Shown here in pieces: positions 1 through 4,821 of a stretch of 6,942 bases of DNA. This stretch comes from SZUA-430 sp964646885 (GTDB taxonomy: Bacteria > Pseudomonadota > Alphaproteobacteria > Micropepsales > Micropepsaceae): contig CAZYFM010000154.1 of NCBI GenBank assembly GCA_964646885.1, positions 1 to 6,942 of the forward strand. The letters are read 5' to 3'. The translations under genes and the position numbers were made by a program. Below the pieces are notes generated by a model, which saw only the letters and a list, made by a program, of their open reading frames with translations, searched no databases and was not told the DNA's origin. Within the stretch, counting starts at the first letter, position 1; each line of letters begins with the position of its first letter.

Positions 1-24
1 TTGGGCAATGAAAAAGGAAGTCGT

Positions 25-53
25 GGGTGGTCTGCCTTCGCAGACCATGACCC
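25..53. repeat. Stem-loop at left edge of window
   Basis: A perfect 7-bp stem (GGTCTGC at 29-35, GCAGACC at 40-46) closes a CTTC loop. GGGT (25-28) and ACCC (50-53) extend it across a 3-nt bulge. No T tract follows, so it is not a classical intrinsic terminator on the + strand. It may lie at the end of a gene that begins left of the window, or be one copy of a dispersed palindromic repeat. The stem is seen directly; its function is unknown. Confidence 0.55.
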
Positions 54-174
54 AGCTTGGAGTGTGTGATTTACAGTGACCCCATAATCAGAATTGCTCC
101 CAATTGCACGGTCCCAAAGACATTCAGCGCATTTCCTGTAAACCGAACCGGACAGCCCTGGCGAAAGCGGACCA

Positions 175-211
175 TGACACGGCGTGTCAGCTTTCTTGCC
201 GGGAAATCCCG
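175..211. promoter_or_regulatory. Two adjacent dyads upstream of the acetyltransferase (candidate operators)
   Basis: Two short perfect inverted repeats lie 10 bp apart. TGACACGGCGTGTCA (175-189) has 6-bp arms around a 3-bp centre. CGGGAAATCCCG (200-211) has 5-bp arms around a 2-bp centre. The second falls between the candidate -35 and -10 boxes of the GNAT promoter and the first just upstream, which are typical operator positions. The dyads are seen directly. Operator function is inference, and no regulator gene is adjacent. Confidence 0.35.
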
Positions 212-224
212 AAACAGATATGTG
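196..224 (+). promoter_or_regulatory. Candidate sigma70-type promoter of the GNAT gene
   Basis: TTGCCG (196-201, 4 of 6 matches to TTGACA) and TATGTG (219-224, 3 of 6 matches to TATAAT) are separated by 17 bp. Transcription would start near 231 and give a leader of about 25 nt carrying the ribosome binding site at 244-248. The -10 match is weak, so this is a guess supported mainly by spacing and position. Confidence 0.3.
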
Positions 225-255
225 ACCCTCGAGCACTGGAACCAGGAATATCCGG

Positions 256-795
256 ATGACACGGTACCCCGGACTTCGCCTGCGGCCCGCCACGCGGGAG
301 GACATCCCGCAACTCGGCGTGTGGGATACCGACCCGGACGTGATCGCATCGACGACCGATGACCCCGATGCCGAACTTGCCTTCGAAGGGCTGGAGTGGG
401 AAGCCGAAATCGACGGCCAGACCGACGTCTACCGCTATTACATCGCACTGCTCGACGAACGCCCGGTTGGCGCCATGCTGGTCATCGACCCGCATCTGGA
501 GCACACGCACTATTGGGGCGAGATCGAGCCTGGCCTGCGGGCGCTCGATATCTGGATCGGCCACCCCGATGACCGCGGCAAGGGTCTGGGCGCCGCCATG
601 ATGGAGCTTGCGATCTCCATGTGCTTCGCCGAGCCATCCGTGAAGGCCATCGTCATAGACCCGCTGGCCAGCAACACCCGCGCCCACGCCTTCTATCAGC
701 GCCTTGGCTTCAGGCCCGAAGGCCGCCGCATGTTCGGAGACGACGACTGCCTCGTCCACCGCCTGACGCGCGCAGACTGGGAAGCCCGGCGCTAG
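256..795 (+). CDS. GNAT family N-acetyltransferase, AAC(6')-like
   Basis: This 179-aa cytosolic protein is predicted to transfer an acetyl group from acetyl-CoA to an amine. It shows the GNAT fold signatures in order: an N-terminal beta strand and helix (LRLRPATREDIPQL, 7-20), the acetyl-CoA pyrophosphate loop RGKGLG (107-112) in motif A, and the motif B helix with N140, Y147 and the LGF turn (150-152). The middle (GEIEPGLRALDIWIG, 88-102) and the stretch IDPLASNTRA (134-143) follow the pattern of the AAC(6')-Ib group (Acetyltransf_8), where the aligned text reads EETDPGVRGIDQF and TDPSPSNLRA. The start is set by AGGAA at 244-248, 7 nt before ATG. The gene ends 15 bp from the convergent GH5 gene, with no clear terminator between them. 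The substrate is unknown: siderophore, peptide or other amine acetylation is as plausible as aminoglycoside acetylation, and resistance should not be assumed. Confidence 0.9.
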   Translation: MTRYPGLRLRPATREDIPQLGVWDTDPDVIASTTDDPDAELAFEGLEWEAEIDGQTDVYRYYIALLDERPVGAMLVIDPHLEHTHYWGEIEPGLRALDIWIGHPDDRGKGLGAAMMELAISMCFAEPSVKAIVIDPLASNTRAHAFYQRLGFRPEGRRMFGDDDCLVHRLTRADWEARR

Positions 796-810
796 ACCAG
801 TCCGGCAGGA

Positions 811-2760
811 TCACCCGACGCGCCTGATCTCCACGCGGTGGGTACCCGACCTCGTCGCGCGAAGTTCGATACAGCCATGGCTCACCTTGCCATCCCACTC
901 AAGGTCAGGGCCGTTGACGACGAAACCGCGCGGGAACTGCACGTCGGGGACATGGACCTCCGTCGGCCGCGCAATCGTCGCATCGGCCTCGAACGTGAAC
1001 ACGAAGGTTCCGGCCTCGCGCTCGAAACGCATGTCGGTGAGCACGCCCTGGCACGCCCTGACGAACGGCCGCACGAACCCTTCCACCGCGCGCCCGCCCT
1101 CCTGGTCCTTCGAATAGACCGAGAGGTCTTCCTGGTTCCAGCCATCGCCGCACGCCGGATCATTGCGGTTCGACGCCGTGTAGTTCCACTGCGTCGAGTT
1201 CAGCAGGTGGCGATCCATCGCGTTGTACATGAGGTCCAGCGCGATGATGTGCTTCTCCCACGGCGCCGACGACCTGTCCCCGCTGGCCCAGGCCTGGTAG
1301 GCCGCACACCCGTCAAGGTCATACGGAATGCCAAACTCGCCGATCAGCGTCGGCGCCCCGCCCGGGATCGTCTTCGACGCATCCTTCAGGCGCCCGAGGG
1401 CCGACGCATAGCTGGCCTCGATTTCTTCGGCACCATTGAGCACCTTCGTCGTGAACGGATTGATCGCCGTCGGATACATGAACGTCTTGGTGACGAGCGT
1501 GACGATGTCATACCAGTGGCTGGCATTCACCGTGCGCTCGGGCACGGGCGGGAAGCCCTCGCCGGTCATGCTGCGGAAGGGATCAAGCTCGGCGAAGACC
1601 AGCCAGTCATTGTTGATCTTGCGAACCTCGTGCGCCACGCGGTCAAAGAACGGCGCCATGCCATCGGCATCCGGATCGATGCTCTTGCCGCCGGCGCGCT
1701 GGAAGAAGTCCTCCCGCAGCACCTCGAACGAGTTGCCGCTCGTGCGATAGGCGCCCGCCTCCTCGAAGGGGCACGCGCGTCCCGGAAGCCAGATGGAAAC
1801 GCCATTCGCATTGACCGTCCGCGTGCCGACCTGTGCCACCTTCATCCGGGCCGGATCGAACGCGAGTTCGGGGATCTCGCGGCTGAGGCCCCGCGCCACC
1901 AGAAGCCCGTCAAGCGGCGACCACGCCGGGCCCGGCCGCACGGGTTCGGGATGCTCGGGCGTCTTTTCGACATGCCGGTGGGACATCGCGTGCCCGATCC
2001 ATCCCGTCCCCGGTTCGTTGAGCGTGTCAAAGCCAAGGACATGGGGCATCCCCTTCAGGCGCTTCGCCACCTCGCGCATCGACCCGATATAGTGGGATTG
2101 CAGGTATTCCTGCGCGCTGCGCCCCTCGATCTTGAAACCGGGAGCAAACAGGTCGCCACAGAAGAAAAGCGTCCACATGATTGCATTCGCGGGCATGCGG
2201 TAGTTGTTCGCCCACGTCATCATCGGATAGCGGTCTTCCTGCCGGCCGCCTTTCGCGTAGTCATACTTGTTCTGCATCACATGGGACGCATCGGCGAGAT
2301 GGAATTTCGTGAAGTCGAGGCCCACCGCCTCGAAGGTCCAGCCCGGCGCACCGTCACCGCCCGACATGCGGCTCCAGACATCCTGGTGGAAGTCGACAAA
2401 CAGGTGCAGGCCATGCTTGCCCGCCCGGCGCGCGACCTCTTCGAAATAGTCCAGATAGGCCGTGTCGTACTTGCCGGGCCCCGCGTGCTCGACCGCTTCC
2501 CACGTCGTGAGAAGGCGAAGGCAGTTCATGCCCCAGCCACGGATCCGCGCCAGGTGTTCATCTGCTTCTTCCAGCGGAAACGGGCGCCCCACGAAGCTGA
2601 CCGTCCGGTGGTCCGAGAAATCCGTTGGATGGTTCGTCCCGCCGTCGGGATAGGGAACCTTGCAGTCGCCACCCAGGTTGAAGCCGCGCAATAGCACCAT
2701 GCGGCCCGACTGGTCTACAAAATGGTCACCCTTGATCCTGATGCGATCCACGTTTTCCAT
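811..2760 (-). CDS. GH5-family glycoside hydrolase, subfamily 12-like (glucosylceramidase/steryl-beta-glucosidase type)
   Basis: This 649-aa retaining beta-glycosidase has no signal peptide, so it is probably cytosolic. The TIM barrel opens with a 'DQSGRMVLLRGFNLGG' strand (about 16-31). The conserved arginine is in NCLRLL (R82) and the histidine in VDFHQD (H125). NEP gives the acid/base glutamate (E249), HWYD supplies H415 and Y417, GEFG gives the nucleophile (E475), and TQWNY (W525) closes the barrel. The long block between NEP and HWYD, with GLLVARG, VNANGVSIWL and a DGMAPFFDR segment, matches the layout I know from fungal GH5_12 enzymes (EGCrP1/EGCrP2, Sgl1). The last 75 residues look like the beta-sandwich Glyco_hydro_5_C domain. 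Family members cleave glucosylceramide or steryl glucosides; the substrate here is inferred. I use ATG at 2760, because the in-frame ATG at 2862 would add 34 residues without GH5 features and overlap the DUF4359 gene. The SD before 2760 is poor (GGGG touching ATG), which fits translation coupled to the upstream gene. Confidence 0.88.
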   Translation of the reverse strand: MENVDRIRIKGDHFVDQSGRMVLLRGFNLGGDCKVPYPDGGTNHPTDFSDHRTVSFVGRPFPLEEADEHLARIRGWGMNCLRLLTTWEAVEHAGPGKYDTAYLDYFEEVARRAGKHGLHLFVDFHQDVWSRMSGGDGAPGWTFEAVGLDFTKFHLADASHVMQNKYDYAKGGRQEDRYPMMTWANNYRMPANAIMWTLFFCGDLFAPGFKIEGRSAQEYLQSHYIGSMREVAKRLKGMPHVLGFDTLNEPGTGWIGHAMSHRHVEKTPEHPEPVRPGPAWSPLDGLLVARGLSREIPELAFDPARMKVAQVGTRTVNANGVSIWLPGRACPFEEAGAYRTSGNSFEVLREDFFQRAGGKSIDPDADGMAPFFDRVAHEVRKINNDWLVFAELDPFRSMTGEGFPPVPERTVNASHWYDIVTLVTKTFMYPTAINPFTTKVLNGAEEIEASYASALGRLKDASKTIPGGAPTLIGEFGIPYDLDGCAAYQAWASGDRSSAPWEKHIIALDLMYNAMDRHLLNSTQWNYTASNRNDPACGDGWNQEDLSVYSKDQEGGRAVEGFVRPFVRACQGVLTDMRFEREAGTFVFTFEADATIARPTEVHVPDVQFPRGFVVNGPDLEWDGKVSHGCIELRATRSGTHRVEIRRVG

Positions 2761-2821
2761 CCCCGATGTTCTGCGCCCACTATTGCGTGAACGACCGGGA
2801 ATGACAAACCCAAACAGCAGC

Positions 2822-3157
2822 TCAGTCGGTGCACTTGCTGACGGGAACGAACTGGCCCGCAATGCCGACGAACCGGCACTGGCGCTCCTCGCCCTGGTTG
2901 TTCGGCAGCTTGAAGCTGTAGATCGAAAATGCCAGCAGGTTCGTCCGCTCGATGGGCATGTTCGCGATCAGGAAGCCGGCAATGGCGCCACCGATCTGGC
3001 TGGACCCGTCATTGGGATCCTCGCCGCGCTTGCGGGCTTCCTCTTCGATCTTCCGCGCCACATGGTTCTGCGCCCAGGCATTGAACTCCGTGCGCGACGG
3101 GTTCGTTCCCACCAGCAGCGCCAGGATCAGAACAAGGACAATGAGAATGCGGCTCAT
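2822..3157 (-). CDS. Small secreted or membrane-anchored DUF4359-like protein
   Basis: This is a 111-aa protein of unknown function. Residues 4-17 form a hydrophobic segment (ILIVLVLILALLVG) acting as a signal peptide or N-terminal anchor. TNPSRTEFNAWAQ (18-30), NLLAFSIYSF (73-82) and CRFVGIAGQFVPVS (94-107) follow. This order of an NPS motif after the membrane segment, an 'xFSIY' strand and a GIxGxFxP strand is the pattern I associate with DUF4359. C94 and C109 could form a disulfide if the domain is exported. The start is well supported: GAGGGGAG lies 9 nt upstream of ATG. It precedes the GH5 gene on the same strand with a 61-bp gap and no terminator between them, so the two are probably co-transcribed. 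A functional link is not established, since this protein is exported and the hydrolase is not. Confidence 0.8.
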   Translation of the reverse strand: MSRILIVLVLILALLVGTNPSRTEFNAWAQNHVARKIEEEARKRGEDPNDGSSQIGGAIAGFLIANMPIERTNLLAFSIYSFKLPNNQGEERQCRFVGIAGQFVPVSKCTD

Positions 3158-3166
3158 GGCATCAAG

Positions 3167-3174
3167 CTCCCCTC
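3167..3174 (-). promoter_or_regulatory. Strong ribosome binding site of the DUF4359-like gene
   Basis: GAGGGGAG on the minus strand lies 9 nt before the ATG at 3157. It directly abuts the palindrome at 3175-3191, so folding of that palindrome in the mRNA could affect access to this site. Confidence 0.75.
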
Positions 3175-3191
3175 AACCTGCCCGGCAGGTT
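3175..3191. promoter_or_regulatory. 17-bp palindrome next to the DUF4359 ribosome binding site
   Basis: AACCTGCC and GGCAGGTT are exact reverse complements around a single central C. As DNA this is a classic homodimer operator shape. As RNA it would give a 6-bp hairpin with a 5-nt loop immediately upstream of the SD. It lies 17 to 34 nt before the ATG and downstream of the candidate minus-strand promoter, so it would be within the leader. The dyad is seen directly; regulation is inferred. Confidence 0.5.
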
Positions 3192-3231
3192 CGGCAACGA
3201 ATGCGCCGGAAATGTGGCACGCCGATCAGGC

Positions 3232-3260
3232 TGTTCCCGGACGGGGACACGGACTATAAC
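3232..3260 (+). promoter_or_regulatory. Candidate promoter of the 180-aa unknown gene
   Basis: TATAAC (3255-3260, 5 of 6 matches) is a good -10 box for the gene starting at 3298 and would give a leader of about 30 nt. The region 17 bp upstream (TGTTCC, 3232-3237) is a poor -35. The -10 overlaps the opposing -10 (3253-3258), so the two divergent promoters would share the core ACTATAAC. Confidence 0.35.
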
Positions 3261-3280
3261 GCCACCTCACCATGCGTCAT
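3253..3280 (-). promoter_or_regulatory. Candidate promoter of the DUF4359-GH5 operon
   Basis: Read on the minus strand, ATGACG (3280-3275, 4 of 6 to TTGACA) and TATAGT (3258-3253, 5 of 6 to TATAAT) are separated by 16 bp. Transcription would begin near 3246, leaving a leader of about 90 nt that contains the 3175-3191 palindrome. It is a motif match only. Confidence 0.4.
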
Positions 3281-3297
3281 GAGGGCCGGGACAAAAA

Positions 3298-3840
3298 ATG
3301 AGCCATTCCGTCAGCGTTTTCATCGCCGGCGAGCCCGCCATCCGCAAGCTCTCGGCCGCATTGGGCAATGCCCCGTTTCACCGCATCCGGAACGACGGCT
3401 GGTTCTTCCTGCCCGTCACGGATGACGTCTTCGACCTCGCGACCAGCCTCAAGGGCGACAGCGACCCCGTCCGGGAGGGATACTACCGCTTCTCGAAGTC
3501 CCTCGCGCTCATCGCCGGCGAATGCTCCGCCGCCGGCCCGATTGCCCATGTCTTCACGGACTACTTCGGCGGCGAAGGCACCCAGGGCGCCACCGTCTGG
3601 AAGGCAGGCACGCAGCAGCTCCCGCCCGACATCAACCGCCTCGGCGCCATCAACGCCGCCCTCCGCTCCATCGGCGTGACCGCGGCGTCCCCCATGGACG
3701 AGTTCGACACCGTGGGCCTCGGAGGCGTGAGGTCGAACGACGACTTCGAAACCACGTCCCCGAAGCCGGCACCCGCCGCGCCCGCCAGACCCGGAAGCTG
3801 GATCAGTCGATTGTTCGGATCCGGCAGCCGAAAAGGGTAA
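3298..3840 (+). CDS. Uncharacterised cytosolic protein with YFGGxGxQ motif and proline-rich tail
   Basis: I do not assign this 180-aa protein to a named family. Third codon positions are overwhelmingly G or C, so it is clearly coding. Residues 1-145 look like one globular alpha/beta domain. Features are an N-terminal strand (SVSVFIAGE), GWFFLPVTDDVFD (34-46), a helix with SKSLALIAGECSAAGPIAHV (66-85), TDYFGGEGTQGATVW (87-101), and INAALRSIGV (118-127) followed by DEFDTVGLGG (134-143). I recall similar YFGGxGxQ...W and INxALxxLGV...DEFxxxGL patterns in small uncharacterised bacterial proteins, but I know no function for them. Residues 155-166 are a Pro/Ala linker, and the last 14 residues (SWISRLFGSGSRKG) form a short basic, aromatic tail that could touch a membrane or partner. 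The SD is weak (GAGGG, 12 nt before ATG). The gene is divergent from the DUF4359-GH5 pair across 140 bp. Confidence 0.85.
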   Translation: MSHSVSVFIAGEPAIRKLSAALGNAPFHRIRNDGWFFLPVTDDVFDLATSLKGDSDPVREGYYRFSKSLALIAGECSAAGPIAHVFTDYFGGEGTQGATVWKAGTQQLPPDINRLGAINAALRSIGVTAASPMDEFDTVGLGGVRSNDDFETTSPKPAPAAPARPGSWISRLFGSGSRKG

Positions 3841-3870
3841 CGCCACCCACCCATCAACCCAAACCATTTT

Positions 3871-3947
3871 CTTCCCCCGCTTCGCCGGGGGAGCGATTGC
3901 GCCTTGCGCAGCAGGCCGCAATCGAGGGGGGCAAGTCCTCGCCCCTC
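3871..3947. repeat. Intergenic cluster of stem-loops (REP/MITE-like element)
   Basis: Three nested or adjacent stems fill the gap between two forward genes. Stem 1: TCCCCCG (3873-3879) pairs with CGGGGGA (3886-3892) around a 6-nt loop. Stem 2: CGATTGCG (3894-3901) pairs exactly with CGCAATCG (3917-3924), extended by CCT/AGG across one bulged C. Stem 3: GAGGGG (3924-3929) pairs with CCCCTC (3942-3947). The C5 tract at 3874-3878 can alternatively pair with the G6 tract at 3926-3931, so 3871-3935 has imperfect outer arms (CTTCCCCC and GGGGGGCAAG) like a miniature element. No T run follows, so a simple terminator is unlikely in either direction. C5/G5 palindromes of this kind are, as I recall, common intergenic repeats in proteobacteria. 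Confidence 0.65.
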
Positions 3948-4061
3948 CTCGCAAAAATTTAACCTCCGTCCAAAGCCTTGCCCCCCTTCCGGACGACAAG
4001 AATCTGGCGTTAGCATCCGCACCGCGGTCGGGCCATCGGCTCCGTCCGTCCCGGACGATTG

Positions 4062-4592
4062 ATGACCCAGACGCAGACATGGCCTGACGACCTGCCCGCC
4101 TTCGACGAAACGGGCACCACGATCATTCGTCACAACTTTGGTGGCCCGTCAGCGCTCCTCGTGCTTGTTGCGCTGCTCGGGCTCGGACTTCTGGTCACAC
4201 ACCTCATCGCTGCGGATCATGACAGCGTCTACAGCTACGCACTCGCACCTGCCCGCGTGTTCGATTACTCGGCCGCAAAGCGAGCCCTGTTCACGCGAAA
4301 GACGCCAGACGACGACGACTGGGATAGCAACCCACAGCGCCGTGCCGAAAAGGAAGCCATCGAGTGGTACTTCAGGATCCTGGACCCGAACGACGCCGGC
4401 AGGCTGGAGACTTTTCTGAGCCGCTTCGACCTGCACCCCTATGCGGAACGCAAAGGATATGCGCGCGCGGCACGCCAGGCCCTGGCGCGTGTCCGGCAAC
4501 TCGAAAGCGAAGCCCAAGAACGCCGCCTGCGCGCCGAACAGCAATCAGTCCCCTGGGACATGGGCCGCAGGCCACCCAAGAGCTTCCGCTAA
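4062..4592 (+). CDS. Single-pass membrane protein with charged C-terminal helix, unknown function
   Basis: I recognise no family in this 176-aa protein. Residues 1-30 are polar. Residues 31-49 (ALLVLVALLGLGLLVTHLI) are one transmembrane helix. After it come a tyrosine-containing segment (SVYSYALAPARVFDYS), an acidic stretch DDDDWDSN (83-90), and a mostly helical region. The helix from about 129 to 162 (ERKGYARAARQA...LESEAQERRLRAEQQ) is highly charged and may form a coiled coil. The C-terminal DMGRRPPKSFR is basic. I start at ATG 4062; a TTG immediately before it (4059) would add one residue. The SD is poor (GGAC about 5 nt upstream). The stop codon lies 9 bp before the assembly gap, so any downstream operon partner is hidden. 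It could be a sensor-anchor or scaffold protein, but nothing shows which. Confidence 0.75.
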   Translation: MTQTQTWPDDLPAFDETGTTIIRHNFGGPSALLVLVALLGLGLLVTHLIAADHDSVYSYALAPARVFDYSAAKRALFTRKTPDDDDWDSNPQRRAEKEAIEWYFRILDPNDAGRLETFLSRFDLHPYAERKGYARAARQALARVRQLESEAQERRLRAEQQSVPWDMGRRPPKSFR

Positions 4593-4601
4593 GCCTTCGC
4601 C

Positions 4602-4701
4602 NNNNNNNNNNNNNNNNNNNNNNNNNNNNNNNNNNNNNNNNNNNNNNNNNNNNNNNNNNNNNNNNNNNNNNNNNNNNNNNNNNNNNNNNNNNNNNNNNNN
4701 N
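4602..4701. other. Assembly gap of exactly 100 Ns
   Basis: The run of Ns is exactly 100 long, the usual placeholder for a scaffold gap of unknown size. The real DNA here may be much longer. Sequence on either side should not be treated as contiguous, and operon inferences across it are unsafe. The right flank (4702-4786) looks unlike the local genes and may be the edge of the repeat that broke the assembly. Confidence 0.97.
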
Positions 4702-4786
4702 TGCTTTGATGAGTTGAGCCCGGTTAGCGCTCCATGAGCTCCATTATGCCACCCATAAAAATGTGCCTGACCCAGTCTCTTCTGCC
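4702..4786. other. Non-coding flank of the gap, possible edge of a mobile or repeated element
   Basis: These 85 bp carry no supported gene and have a more mixed base composition than the surrounding genes. AAAAATGTGCCTGACCC at 4757-4773 (minus strand GGGTCAGGCACATTTTT) is a string I associate, from memory, with intergenic sequence near transposases and repeats in proteobacterial genomes. On the minus strand a short reading frame continues toward the gap but has no recognisable protein. A transposase inside the gap would explain both the gap and this flank. This is inference. Confidence 0.3.
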
Positions 4787-4821
4787 CGAAACGTTCAAAG
4801 GACAGACCTAAAAACGTTTCG
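4787..4821. repeat. 9-bp perfect inverted repeat spanning the CPBP stop codon
   Basis: CGAAACGTT (4787-4795) and AACGTTTCG (4813-4821) are exact reverse complements separated by 17 bp. The loop contains AGG/CCT, which can add three pairs. On the minus strand the first arm encodes the last residues (TKRF) of the protease and the TAG lies in the loop, so a transcript would fold here just as translation ends. No U tract follows on the minus strand, so it is at best an imperfect terminator or an mRNA 3'-end stabiliser. A protein-binding or element-boundary role is also possible. Confidence 0.55.

Noticed and set aside
92..107. Short direct repeat AATTGC...AATTGC
   Set aside because: Six bases repeated once with a 4-bp spacer is expected by chance in AT-richer intergenic DNA, with no supporting context.
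187..759. 190-aa reverse open frame opposite the GNAT gene
   Set aside because: It is a shadow frame; the forward frame holds intact acetyl-CoA-binding motifs and an RBS.
838..2694. 618-aa forward open frame antisense to the GH5 gene
   Set aside because: Its translation is Arg/His/Pro-rich with no domain. It is the GC-driven shadow of the reverse GH5 gene, which has all catalytic motifs.
2761..2821. REP-like element in the DUF4359-GH5 gap
   Set aside because: GTCATTCCCGG resembles the opening of a common intergenic repeat, but no matching second arm follows.
2761..2862. N-terminal extension of the GH5 enzyme to the ATG at 2862
   Set aside because: The 34 extra residues are not a signal peptide and lie before the first GH5 strand. 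They would overlap the well-supported DUF4359-like gene by 41 bp.
3951..4061. Promoter for the membrane-protein gene
   Set aside because: The AAAAATTT stretch and the TTCCGG/TTAGCA pair were considered, but neither gives a convincing match to both boxes.
3277..4080. 267-aa reverse open frame opposite the 180-aa unknown gene
   Set aside because: The codon bias of the forward frame is far stronger, and the reverse product is Gly/Arg/Ala-rich with no motif and runs through the stem-loop cluster.
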